Below, one piece after another: positions 1 through 7,500 of a DNA stretch of 13,104 nucleotides. Source of the DNA: Candidatus Firestoneibacteriota bacterium. Lineage in GTDB: Bacteria; Oederibacteriota; JAAXVQ01. Position 1 is the stretch's first letter; every line of letters starts with the position of its first letter. Location: contig JAAXVQ010000018.1 in the NCBI GenBank assembly GCA_013335425.1, positions 1-13,104 on the forward strand, read 5' to 3'. The translations under genes were made by a program, and so were the position numbers. The notes beneath the pieces are model-generated. The model searched no databases, was not told the origin of the DNA, and worked only from the letters and a program-made list of their open reading frames with translations.

Positions 1-530
1 GCCGAGTTTCCGCCTCCGGCCACGACCACAGGCAAACCCTTGAAAAAAGGCGCATCGCAAACCGCGCAATAGACCACCCCGTGCCCCAAGTAGGTTTCCT
101 CACCCGGAACATTAAGTTTTCTCCAGCGTTTGCCCGTGGCCAAAATCACAGTACGGCTTTTCAGCGTCCGCTGGCTGTCGGTGGCAATTAAAAACACGTT
201 GTCGGCGCCCTGGCTTAAGCTCAGGACGCTTTCGCCTTGTAAAAGTGTGAGCGGAAATTGCCGAATCTGTTCGGAAAACTTGGCGGAGAGTTCGGGACCC
301 GTGATGTACTGATAACCCATATAATTTTCCACGCCCGAGGTCTTCAAAATCTGACCTCCCAAATCCGGGGTTATCATCACCACGTTCATTTGCTTGCGCA
401 GCGCATACACCGCCGCCGTCATGCCCGCAGGCCCGCCGCCGAGGATCGCCGCGTCAAAAACCGTGTTCTGCTGGTTTTCTGCGCTTAACGCATTGGTCAG
501 GGGCAGATCCAGTTTGAATTCCAGGGTCAT
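1..530 (-). CDS. Thioredoxin reductase-like FAD/NAD(P)H flavoprotein, 3' end cut by window edge
   Basis: Partial gene; 176 codons are present and the C-terminal part lies outside the window. From the start come about 28 non-conserved residues, then a FAD-binding Rossmann motif GGGPAG near residue 33, the LGGQ segment near 60, ATG at the end of the FAD half, the redox-active CxxC as CAVCD near 157, and finally GGGNS, the beginning of the NAD(P)H-binding fold. This order is that of low-molecular-weight thioredoxin reductases and of the C-terminal half of AhpF; known members move electrons from NAD(P)H through FAD to the CxxC pair and on to thioredoxin or a similar partner in the cytoplasm. The ATG at 530 is chosen because GGAGG lies 8 nt upstream and an in-frame stop lies shortly before it. 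The N-terminal extension is somewhat longer than in typical TrxB. It could be a ferredoxin- or peroxiredoxin-linked relative. The general family is secure, the partner is not. Confidence 0.9.
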   Translation of the reverse strand, partial: MTLEFKLDLPLTNALSAENQQNTVFDAAILGGGPAGMTAAVYALRKQMNVVMITPDLGGQILKTSGVENYMGYQYITGPELSAKFSEQIRQFPLTLLQGESVLSLSQGADNVFLIATDSQRTLKSRTVILATGKRWRKLNVPGEETYLGHGVVYCAVCDAPFFKGLPVVVAGGGNS

Positions 531-562
531 GGTCCGGGCCTCCGTGGCAAACGCCTGCACGT

Positions 563-591
563 ATCATAACCGAGTTTCACCGGGACTGCAA
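563..591 (-). promoter_or_regulatory. Candidate sigma-70 promoter of the thioredoxin reductase-like gene
   Basis: On the minus strand TTGCAG (586-591) and TATGAT (563-568) are separated by 17 nt. The -10 matches five of six consensus bases, the -35 only three. The predicted start near 556 leaves a leader of about 25 nt before the ATG at 530. It is supported by spacing and position only. Confidence 0.45.
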
Positions 592-615
592 GCCGATAGG
601 TTTTTAGGTATTCCC

Positions 616-627
616 GCGCCCGACACC
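616..627 (+). repeat. Decayed copy of the GTGCCTGGCACC intergenic repeat
   Basis: GCGCCCGACACC differs from the copies at 2506 and 2544 by three transitions. Its flanks (TTCCC before, TTCGT after) match those of the 2544 copy, so about 19 of 22 bases agree across the longer window. It sits between the flavoprotein promoter and the terminator of the coiled-coil gene. Confidence 0.45.
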
Positions 628-683
628 TTCGTCGTTCGATAAATCGCTTCTGGGCTCCAACACCCCTGTTTCAAAAAGCAAAA

Positions 684-713
684 AGCCCCTACGAAATTTC
701 TCTCATAGGGGCT
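684..713 (-). terminator. Rho-independent terminator of the coiled-coil gene
   Basis: A perfect 8-bp stem, AGCCCCTA paired with TAGGGGCT, has a 14-nt loop. On the minus strand it is followed by TTTTTGCTTTTTG. It lies about 50 nt after the stop of the coiled-coil gene at 763, so it should end that transcript and insulate the flavoprotein gene. Confidence 0.85.
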
Positions 714-762
714 CTTAAAACATTTGCGCGGGTAATCTACTTATTTCCGGGCCATAGTAACG

Positions 763-1044
763 TTAAGCGACCTTATGCTCAAGTCTCGCCACTCTTTTTT
801 CCAGCTTGGAAAGTTCCCGCCCATCTGCCTTTTGTTTCAATTCGCCTTTTATTTCTGTTTGACCTTCATGCAACAGGCCAATTTGCTCTTTGACAGAAGC
901 AAGATCGGTTTCCACCTTGTCAAAGCGGCCATCCATTTTTTTAAAGTTAAATTGCATAACCTCGACAACCTTTTTAATATTCGAATTCACTTCTTCCATC
1001 ACGGTTTTAAACCCAGACACGGTTATCACCTTCTCTTCCGTCAT
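763..1044 (-). CDS. Small coiled-coil protein of unknown function (93 aa)
   Basis: The protein is hydrophilic, rich in Lys, Glu and Val, and has no signal peptide, membrane segment or cysteine. After a short N-terminal segment (MTEEKVITVSGF) nearly the whole chain shows heptad spacing of hydrophobic residues, for example around FKKMDGRFDKVETDLASV and again in the C-terminal SKLEKRVARLEHKVA. It is therefore probably an elongated coiled-coil oligomer. Short proteins of this build are common in bacteria and usually have no assigned role. The ATG at 1044 is chosen over an upstream in-frame start because GGAGGG lies 5 nt before it and the promoter would not include the upstream start. The gene has its own promoter and terminator, so it is monocistronic. 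It lies downstream of the Fic gene, but nothing in the sequence proves a partnership. Confidence 0.75.
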   Translation of the reverse strand: MTEEKVITVSGFKTVMEEVNSNIKKVVEVMQFNFKKMDGRFDKVETDLASVKEQIGLLHEGQTEIKGELKQKADGRELSKLEKRVARLEHKVA

Positions 1045-1058
1045 ATGAACCCTCCAAA

Positions 1059-1087
1059 ATTGTAGTATGACCGCCAATACTTGGCAA
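1059..1087 (-). promoter_or_regulatory. Sigma-70 promoter of the coiled-coil gene
   Basis: TTGCCA (1082-1087) and TACAAT (1059-1064) each match five of six consensus bases, with an optimal 17-nt spacer. The -10 is only 3 nt from the Shine-Dalgarno GGAGGG (1050-1055), so the transcript should start at or inside the ribosome site. Confidence 0.7.
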
Positions 1088-1143
1088 GCCATATTTGATT
1101 AGACCAGGATTTGAAAAATTCATTGCAAAAAATTTCGTTTTCC

Positions 1144-1155
1144 GTGCCCAGCACC
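1144..1155 (+). repeat. Copy of the GTGCCTGGCACC intergenic repeat
   Basis: GTGCCCAGCACC differs from the two intact copies at only the two central bases and keeps the palindromic arms less perfectly. The flanks CC before and TT after are shared. It lies upstream of the coiled-coil gene promoter. Confidence 0.5.
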
Positions 1156-1226
1156 TTTCGCGCGCATGTTGGCTAGGGGAGGGTAAAGTGAGTGAATTAT
1201 CGATATAGTTATCAGACGTTGCGCCT

Positions 1227-1249
1227 GTCGAAACGTACAACTTTTCGAC
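1227..1249. repeat. Perfect 7-bp inverted repeat downstream of the Fic gene
   Basis: GTCGAAA and TTTCGAC are separated by 9 nt. It lies about 60 nt beyond the Fic stop codon. It has no following T run on the minus strand, so it is not a standard intrinsic terminator. It could be an mRNA 3' hairpin or a protein site. Confidence 0.45.
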
Positions 1250-1274
1250 TGCTTCTGAGCCTGAGCCCTTGCAT

Positions 1275-1286
1275 GTATTTGACACC
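1275..1286 (+). repeat. Strongly decayed candidate copy of the intergenic repeat
   Basis: GTATTTGACACC matches 8 of 12 bases of GTGCCTGGCACC, all differences being transitions. The right flank TTTCGC is shared with the copy at 1144. On its own this would not be called. Confidence 0.25.
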
Positions 1287-1308
1287 TTTCGCCCAGTCGT
1301 TCTCGCGG

Positions 1309-2358
1309 TCACGGCAAGGCATACCACGTGCCTTTGCCTACGCCCATCTGAACTAACTGTTTCTTTTTTACCAGATTGCGAAAGTGTTCTTTTAACGTAT
1401 TACGGCTTGCGCCGGTTTTACGGACCATATCACCCATGGTCACGCGGCCATGGTCGCGGGCATAATCTAAAATTTGCACCGCCAGCTCGGGCATAGCGGC
1501 CAGGACCAATTTTTCCTGTTCCACTTTGGCGGCTAAAATCCGTTTTTGTTGTTGCAAGGCGCGAAGGAAAAAAGTGATCCAGGGTTGCCAGTTCGGTGCA
1601 TCTGTGCGGATCGTGCCTTGTGTCTGCCTAAGCGCCGGGTAATATTCTTCCTTGCTGTGTTCGATGACGCTTTCCAACGAGCTGTAGGGCACATATACAT
1701 AGCCTGCCTGCATCAGCATAAGGGTGGTTAGAATTCGGCTCAAGCGGCCGTTGCCGTCCTGGAAGGGATGGATTTCCAGGAACACAATCGTAAACACGGC
1801 TATCACCAGTAAGGGATGCACCCGGCGCGTTTCACGAGCCTCTTTCAACCAGGCAATAAGTTCGCTCATGAGGCGCGGTGTGTCGAAAGGAGTTGCGGTC
1901 TCGAATACAATGCCGAGCTGCTGACCTGCTTCATCAAAGGCGGCTACGCTGTTCGAAGTTGTCTTGTAGCTGCCGCGATGCCGTTCATCTTTCTCACTGT
2001 GGACAAGAAGGTCCCGGTGCAATTGCCTGATGTGATTTTCTGTAACCGGAATGTCTTGCCAGGAATTGAATACCAGCTCCATGGCTTTGGCATAACCGGC
2101 AACTTCCTGTTCATCGCGAGAAGCAAAGGTTGTGATTTTAAGGTTGGAAAGTAAATGCTCAACTTCGCGATCAGTAAGCTTGCTGCCCTCAATTCGGGTT
2201 GATGAGCCAATGCTTTCAATGGTGGCAACCCGACGCAAAGCGATCAGCCGCTCGGGCGCCAAAGTGCCGAGGAAACGCCAGGAACCTTTAAACTCGTCTA
2301 TATCGGCAATAAGAGCTAGAAACTCCGGTGTAATTTGGATGGTATCAATGTTCAGCAT
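1309..2358 (-). CDS. Fic-family protein adenylyltransferase (class II) with C-terminal winged helix
   Basis: A 349-residue Fic protein. Residues 1-110 are the helical N-terminal region (Fic_N type) with an inhibitory motif of the S/TxxxEG kind at S53-E57-G58. The catalytic loop HPFQDGNGRLSR is intact at 197-208, including the catalytic His197 and both phosphate-binding features. Residues about 290-349 resemble a winged helix-turn-helix, with the recognition helix around GASRNTLKEHFRNL. Family members transfer AMP from ATP to Ser, Thr or Tyr of a target protein; the N-terminal inhibitory helix restrains this until released. The target here is unknown. No antitoxin gene of the FicA type adjoins it, as expected when inhibition is built in. 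The start at 2358 is preferred over the ATG two codons earlier, since GAGGAG is 8 nt from the former and only 2 nt from the latter. Phased ATGGGTG repeats across the promoter suggest autoregulation through the winged helix; this is inference. Confidence 0.92.
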   Translation of the reverse strand: MLNIDTIQITPEFLALIADIDEFKGSWRFLGTLAPERLIALRRVATIESIGSSTRIEGSKLTDREVEHLLSNLKITTFASRDEQEVAGYAKAMELVFNSWQDIPVTENHIRQLHRDLLVHSEKDERHRGSYKTTSNSVAAFDEAGQQLGIVFETATPFDTPRLMSELIAWLKEARETRRVHPLLVIAVFTIVFLEIHPFQDGNGRLSRILTTLMLMQAGYVYVPYSSLESVIEHSKEEYYPALRQTQGTIRTDAPNWQPWITFFLRALQQQKRILAAKVEQEKLVLAAMPELAVQILDYARDHGRVTMGDMVRKTGASRNTLKEHFRNLVKKKQLVQMGVGKGTWYALP

Positions 2359-2371
2359 GGACATATCTCCT

Positions 2372-2447
2372 CACCCATATTGTCACCCATAAACACCCAT
2401 ATGTCAATTAAGATCGTCACCATAAAAACACCCAAAATCACCCATAT
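2372..2447 (-). repeat. Six phased ATGGGTG-type iterons over the fic promoter
   Basis: Read on the minus strand, ATATGGGTG or close forms begin opposite plus-strand positions 2372, 2384, 2394, 2418, 2429 and 2439. Three copies carry the full ATATGGGTG, one has ATGGGTG, one TGGGTG and one ATGGTG. Start-to-start distances are 12, 10, 24, 11 and 10 nt, close to multiples of a helical turn, so all copies face one side of the DNA. They overlap the -10, spacer and upstream region of the promoter, as expected of an operator array. Confidence 0.8.
2379..2407 (-). promoter_or_regulatory. Sigma-70 promoter of the fic gene
   Basis: A perfect -35 TTGACA (2402-2407) is 17 nt from GACAAT (2379-2384), which matches four of six -10 bases. 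Two iterons fill the spacer. The predicted start near 2372 falls at the Shine-Dalgarno GAGGAG, giving a leader of only about 14 nt. Confidence 0.65.
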
Positions 2448-2505
2448 AATACAGACTTCTCCCGATTCATCTGGATAATGCATAGACCTTAGAATTTGAG
2501 AATTT

Positions 2506-2555
2506 GTGCCTGGCACCGCTTACGCAGTGGCTTCCGCTTTCCCGTGCCTGGCACC
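2506..2555 (+). repeat. Two identical GTGCCTGGCACC repeats
   Basis: The 12-bp unit occurs at 2506-2517 and 2544-2555 in the same orientation, 38 bp apart. Its core GTGCC-T-GGCAC is a perfect palindrome around one central base. It lies in the gap between the oxidoreductase stop and the fic promoter, which contains no gene. More diverged copies lie at 1144, 616 and perhaps 1275. Confidence 0.75.
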
Positions 2556-2649
2556 TTCGTGCAGCGGTTTTGTTTCTGCGGATTTTAAAACTTGCTCGGG
2601 GTTTGACCACCAACGGGAAACTAGGTTTGGATCGCGGGGGACGCTGTTT

Positions 2650-4173
2650 TCAGCGGCGTTGCCAGACCAGCCAGCGCGCCAGCCATTGCCGGCGGACCGG
2701 GGTTAAGCGGGTGCGCTTATAGGCCAACGCCGCCTGGCGTAAAAGTTCGGCTTGCGCGGGGTAAGGTTGAATCATGCGGGCCAGATCACCCAGCGTGAGA
2801 CCTTGCTGCATGGCCAGGGTAAGCGCGGGAAGCAGTTCCCCCGCGTGCGCGCCCACGCAGGTGGCACCCAAAAGCCGGTGCGTCTTGCGGTGGGCATGGA
2901 CTTTGATAAAGCCGGTTGTTTCCTGGTCTATGGCCCCGCGATCCGTGTCGCGTAAATGGTGGGTAAAAGATTCATAAGGCAGGCGGGCGGCTTTGATTTC
3001 CTTTTCGGTTCGCCCCACATGCCCGATCTCCGGGTCCGTGCCGATGCAGCGCGGGAGTTGGAAAAAATCCATGCACGTCTTGCCCGGGAACAAGGCGTTG
3101 CGCACCACCACGCGCGCCGTGGCCTCAGCTCCCTGGCGAAAACCCCGGGCCGTGCAGACGTCTCCAGCTGCAAAAATCCGCGGGTTGGAAGTCTGTAAAA
3201 AAGCGTTGACCGCCACCCCCCGGCTGCGGCTGAAGTGCACGCCGGCTTTTTCCAGATCCAGGCCATCGACCCGAGGCGCCCGACCGGTGGCCACCAGGAT
3301 TTCATCCACGACGACGTTGACTTCCTGACCTTCGGCCCGGTAACGGAGTGTTTTTTTATTCCCGCGCCGCTCTGCTTCGAGCAGCTCGGCTGAAAGTACC
3401 ACGTCCATGCCCTCGGCCGCGAAAGCGGCCTGCAGCAGCGCTGCGGCATCGGCATCTTCGCGATCCAGCAAATGTCCGGACTTTTCCAAGAGCAGGACAC
3501 GTACGCCCAAGCGCAAAAAAGCCTGGGCCAGTTCACAGCCCAAGGGACCACCGCCTAGAACCGCCAAACGCTGGGGACGTTGCCGAATTTCAAACACCGA
3601 GTCCGAGGTTAAAAAGCCGGCTTCGGGAAGACCCGCCACCTCAGGCAAAATTGGGCGGGAGCCCGTGGCAATAAGCGCCCGCGAAAAACGCAGGCTTAAG
3701 TCCGCCACGCGGACAGTACGCCTATCGTGGAAACGGGCGGCTCCCCAAAACACGTCCACCCCCAAGCCGGAAATTCGCGTGGCGGAATCGTTCCAGCTGA
3801 GCTCGGAGCGCACCTTGCGCACCCGGGCCATGACTTGGCCAAAATCCACTTGGGAGGGTTGCGGCAACCCCACGCCGAAATCACCGTCCGGACGCAGGTG
3901 ACGGACCAAACGGGAAGCTTTGATCAGGCTCTGGGAAAGTACGCCGCCGGCGTTGAGGCAAAGCCCACCCAAATGCTGGTTTTCCACCAGCGCGACTTTG
4001 GCTCCCAGGGCGGCTGCGCCCAAGGCCGCGCCCAAACCCGCGGTGCCCGCGCCGATAACAACCAAGTTGTAGGCAGGAGCGGGTCTCGGATTTTTCCAAT
4101 CCGTCGGCTGTACATTTTCCAGCCAACGGAGTTTCTGCTCGATTTCTCGGGAAAACCCGGCTTCAGGGTTCAT
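2650..4173 (-). CDS. MerA-like FAD/NAD(H) pyridine nucleotide-disulfide oxidoreductase with a broken redox pair
   Basis: A 507-residue flavoprotein of the group often annotated as mercuric reductase or FAD-containing oxidoreductase. In order: the lead segment PTDWKNPRPAPAYNLVVIG, FAD motif GAGTAG (41-46) with Glu64 for the ribose, GGLCLNAGGVLSQ (69-81), ATGS (170-172 region), NAD motif GGGPLGCE (207-214) with Glu230 suggesting NADH rather than NADPH, second ATG (295-297), FAD-closing AAGD (335-338), and a dimerisation domain ending in PYPAQAE (470-476). The canonical GGxCLNxGCxPSK has lost its second cysteine (Cys72 kept, Gly77 in place of Cys), and also Pro and Lys. A normal dithiol cycle on Hg(II) or a disulfide is thus unlikely; simple NADH:acceptor chemistry is possible. 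ATG 4173 is chosen over a start 51 nt upstream because GGAAGG precedes it. It follows the efflux operon after an 86-nt gap and may be partly co-transcribed. No mer genes are nearby. Confidence 0.88.
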   Translation of the reverse strand: MNPEAGFSREIEQKLRWLENVQPTDWKNPRPAPAYNLVVIGAGTAGLGAALGAAALGAKVALVENQHLGGLCLNAGGVLSQSLIKASRLVRHLRPDGDFGVGLPQPSQVDFGQVMARVRKVRSELSWNDSATRISGLGVDVFWGAARFHDRRTVRVADLSLRFSRALIATGSRPILPEVAGLPEAGFLTSDSVFEIRQRPQRLAVLGGGPLGCELAQAFLRLGVRVLLLEKSGHLLDREDADAAALLQAAFAAEGMDVVLSAELLEAERRGNKKTLRYRAEGQEVNVVVDEILVATGRAPRVDGLDLEKAGVHFSRSRGVAVNAFLQTSNPRIFAAGDVCTARGFRQGAEATARVVVRNALFPGKTCMDFFQLPRCIGTDPEIGHVGRTEKEIKAARLPYESFTHHLRDTDRGAIDQETTGFIKVHAHRKTHRLLGATCVGAHAGELLPALTLAMQQGLTLGDLARMIQPYPAQAELLRQAALAYKRTRLTPVRRQWLARWLVWQRR

Positions 4174-4189
4174 GCCCACCTTCCCTGCG

Positions 4190-4207
4190 CCCGCGGCGCA
4201 CCGCGGG
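4190..4207. repeat. GC hairpin in the oxidoreductase leader
   Basis: CCCGCGG and CCGCGGG flank a 4-nt loop, a perfect 7-bp all-GC stem. It lies between the candidate promoter and the ribosome site of the oxidoreductase gene, ending about 16 nt before the ATG. No T run follows on either strand, so it is not an intrinsic terminator. Confidence 0.6.
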
Positions 4208-4222
4208 TGTTTGCTGGGGACC

Positions 4223-4231
4223 ATTGTAGCA
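4223..4231 (-). promoter_or_regulatory. Extended -10 promoter candidate for the oxidoreductase gene
   Basis: On the minus strand TGCTACAAT combines the TGn extension with a -10 that matches five of six bases. The -35 region at the proper distance is poor, as is usual for extended -10 promoters. It would give a leader of about 40 nt containing the GC hairpin. Confidence 0.45.
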
Positions 4232-4259
4232 GATTCCCGCCCCGGTGGGTACCTGGGTT

Positions 4260-4562
4260 TTACTTAAGATACTTTGCCGGATCTTTGATAAAAGCCGGTT
4301 TGCAACCCGCGCAGCAGAAGTAGTAGGTCTTGCCCTGATATACCGCCGTATCCACGGCACGGGATTTCAAAATTTTGGTTTTTTCCACCGGACAAACAGC
4401 CCAATCGTTTTTTGCCGACTTAACCGCTGCTGCGGCGCGCGCCTCTTTGGTTGTCTTAGCCGACTTGGCCGCAACCACACCCGGGTCCGCCACGGCGGTG
4501 AGTGTCCAACCCATGGCCAGTCCCATCACCAAAACCTTGCCCCAACTTTTCGTCGCTTGCAT
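4260..4562 (-). CDS. Secreted YHS-domain metal-binding protein
   Basis: A 100-residue protein. Residues 1-26 (KSWGKVLVMGLAMGWTLTAVA) form a signal peptide with likely cleavage after AVA, so the mature protein is periplasmic. An Ala/Lys-rich stretch follows (about 28-52). The C-terminal half is a YHS domain: CPVEKTKI, then AVYQGKTYYFCCAGCKPAFIKDPAKYL, with cysteines in CP and CCxxC suited to binding a soft metal. YHS proteins are frequent companions of copper-handling genes and are thought to bind or pass on the metal; the exact role here is inferred. It begins 14 nt after the cusA stop, with AGGAGG directly following that stop codon, so it is co-transcribed and translationally linked. The ATG at 4562 is preferred to one 30 nt upstream, which lacks a ribosome site and lies inside cusA. 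Confidence 0.88.
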   Translation of the reverse strand: MQATKSWGKVLVMGLAMGWTLTAVADPGVVAAKSAKTTKEARAAAAVKSAKNDWAVCPVEKTKILKSRAVDTAVYQGKTYYFCCAGCKPAFIKDPAKYLK

Positions 4563-4576
4563 GTTTCCCGCCTCCT

Positions 4577-7500
4577 CTAGGCTTTGCGCCATTTTCTCCA
4601 GAGTTGACCGAAGTCCTTGCCCTCTGCTTTAAGCCAAACGTGCCCGCGCCAGTAGTAATAAATGACCGGATACACGGCCAATTCCATGAGCACCGAGGTG
4701 ATGACCCCGCCCACCATGGGGGCGGCAATGCGCTTCATGACGTCCGAACCCGCGCCGTGGCTCCAAAGAATCGGCAACAGGCCCGCGACAATGACGGCCG
4801 CGGTCATGATTTTCGGGCGCACGCGCCTGACCGCTCCGTGATCAATGGCGGTTTTTAAATCCGCCAAGTTGCGCAGAGCGCCGCGCTTTTCGGCCTCGGC
4901 ATGCGCCTGGTCCAAATAGAGAAGCATGACCACCCCGGTTTCGGCGTCCAAACCCGCTAAGGCAATGATCCCCACCCAAACCGCCAGGCTTAGGTTATAG
5001 CCGAGTAAATAAACAAACCCAAACGCACCCACCAGCGAGAACGGCACGGCCAAAAGCACAATGGCGGTCTTGATGAACGATTGGGTGTTGAGATAAATAA
5101 TGAGCATGATGATAAACAGCGTCAGCGGAATGACCAGCAGGAGCCGCCGCTGCATGCGTTGCATGTATTCAAACTCGCCGCTCCAGGCCAGGGCGTAGCC
5201 CGTGGGCAATTTCGGCAACTTCGCAGCCAGCGCCGCTTGGGCGCGCCGGATATAAGTGCCGATGTCCACGCCCCGGATGTCCACAAACACCCAGGCGTTG
5301 GGGCGGGTGTTCTCGCTGCGGATGACCATGGGGCCTTTAACCAGACGCACGGTCGCGACTTGCCCGATGGGCACTTGCACGCCGTTGCGTCCGGGCACCA
5401 ACACCCGCCGGATGGACTCGACGCTGTCGCGCAGTTCCCGGCTGTAGCGGAGGTTGACGGGGTAACGCTCCAAACCTTCCACGGTCGTGGTGATGTTCAT
5501 GCCCCCCAGCGCGGTCTGAATCACGCTGTGGAGTTCGTCCACGTTGATGCCGTAGCGCGCCGCCTCCGGCCGGTTGATGCTGATGTCCAAATAGTTCCCG
5601 CCCACGGCCCGTTCCGCAAACGCGGAAGCCGTACCCGGCACGCGCCGCAGCACGCTTTCCACCTTTTGGCCGAGGTCCTGTAAAACCGTCAAATCCGCCC
5701 CGGAGATTTTCACGCCCACCGGGGTCTTGATGCCCGTGGAGAGCATGTCCGTGCGCGCCTTGATGGGCATGGTCCAGGCATTGGTCAAGCCCGGGACCCG
5801 GACGGCTTGGTCGAGTTCGGCTATGAGTTTGTCCACGTTCATGCCCGGTCGCCAGTCTTTTTCAGGTCGAAGCATGATGGTGGTTTCGGCCATGTCCAGT
5901 CCCGAAGGATCAGTGGCGGTTTCCGCCCGGCCGATTTTTCCGAACACGCGCTCCACTTCCGGAAAACGCTTGATGATTTTGTCGGTTTGTTGCAGCAGGG
6001 CTTTGGCCTGGGTAATGGAAATGCCCGGCAGGGTCGTGGGCATGTAGAGCAGGTCGCCTTCATACAAAGGCGGCATGAATTCCGACCCCAGGCGGAACCA
6101 GGGCACCAGGCCCAACAGCATCACCAGCAGGGCCCCCAGTAAAACCTCCCGGGCATGCGCCAGCACGAACTTCACCACCGGATGGTACTTGGCCAGCAAC
6201 CAGCGGTTGATGGGGTTGTTTTCTTCCGAGGGAATCTTTCCGCGGATGAAATACCCCATTAAAATCGGCACGATGGTTACAGCCAAAAGCGCGGCCGCGG
6301 CCATGGAATAAGTTTTGGTAAAGGCCAACGGGTGGAACAGGCGGCCTTCCTGCGCTTCCAAGGAAAAAATGGGGATAAAAGAAACCGTGATCACCAGCAA
6401 GGACCAGAACAGGGCCGGTCCGACTTCCTGAGACGCTTCCAAAATGATCTGCCAATGGTCGCGGCGTTGCTTGGCCGGCAGGGTCCGGTCTTGCTCCAAA
6501 TGCTTGTGGACGTTTTCAATCATGATGATGGCCGCGTCCACCATAGCGCCGATGGCAATGGCAATGCCGCCCAGCGACATGATGTTGGCGTTGATGCCCT
6601 GCGCGTGCATGACGATAAACGCGATGAGGATCGCGGCGGGCAGGGTAAAGACAGCCACCAGGGCGCTGCGGGCATGAAACAAAAACAAGATGCACACCAG
6701 CGTTACGATGAGCATTTCTTCGATCAATTTGTCGCGCAAATTGGCGATGGCCCGCCCGATCAAATGCGAGCGGTCATAGACCGGCACGATCTGCACGTCC
6801 GCCGGCAAGCCGGCTTTGAGTTCCGCCAATTTGGCTTTCACGCCCTCAATGACCTTGAGCGCGTTCTGACCGTAACGCATCACAATGATGCCGCCGGCGA
6901 CCTCGCCTTCACCGTTCAACTCGGCCAACCCCCGCCGCATCTCGGGTCCGATCTGGATGGTGGCAATGTCTTTTAGAAATATGGGCACATAATTGGATGT
7001 CCCGACCCCCATACCCGCTCCGGTTAGGGTTCCCGAACCCACGGGGATGTTGCCCAAATCCTCCGGGGATTTGATATAGCCCAAGCCCCGGATCATGTAC
7101 TCCGCTTCGCCCATCTCTATGACTTCGCCGCCCACATCGTGGTTGCCGGCTTTGATGGCCATTTCCACGGATGCCAGCGGCAGGTGGTACGCCTGCAAGC
7201 GGGCCGGGTCCACGGTGACCTGGTATTGTTTCACGTACCCGCCCACGCTGGCCACCTCGGCTACGCCCGCCACCGTGGTCAACTCATATTTCAAGTACCA
7301 ATCCTGCAGGGACCGGAGTTCCTGCAGGGATCTCTTTTGGGAAACCAGGGCATATTCATAAACCCAACCCACGCCCGTGGCGTCGGGTCCCAGGGTCGGG
7401 ACCACCTCAGGGGGCAAACGCTTTTGCGCATAGTTGAGGTATTCCAAAACTCGGCTGCGCGCCCAATAAATATCGGTGTTGTCTGCAAAAATGATATAGA

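Noticed and set aside
2372..2447. Short CRISPR-like array upstream of fic
   Set aside because: Repeats are only 6-9 bp with 1-15 bp between them, far too short for CRISPR repeats and spacers, and no cas gene is near. Iterons explain them better.
2642..2655. Terminator at the end of the oxidoreductase gene
   Set aside because: CGCTG-TTTT-CAGCG is a 5-bp hairpin with the stop codon in it, but no T run follows on the minus strand.
2650..4592. Mercury resistance operon
   Set aside because: The reductase lacks the second active-site cysteine and the C-terminal vicinal cysteines of MerA, and no merR, merT or merP gene is present.
6332..6976. Plus-strand open frame opposite cusA
   Set aside because: His/Asp/Gln-rich composition typical of the complement of a membrane-protein gene; no ribosome site of note and no recognisable domain.
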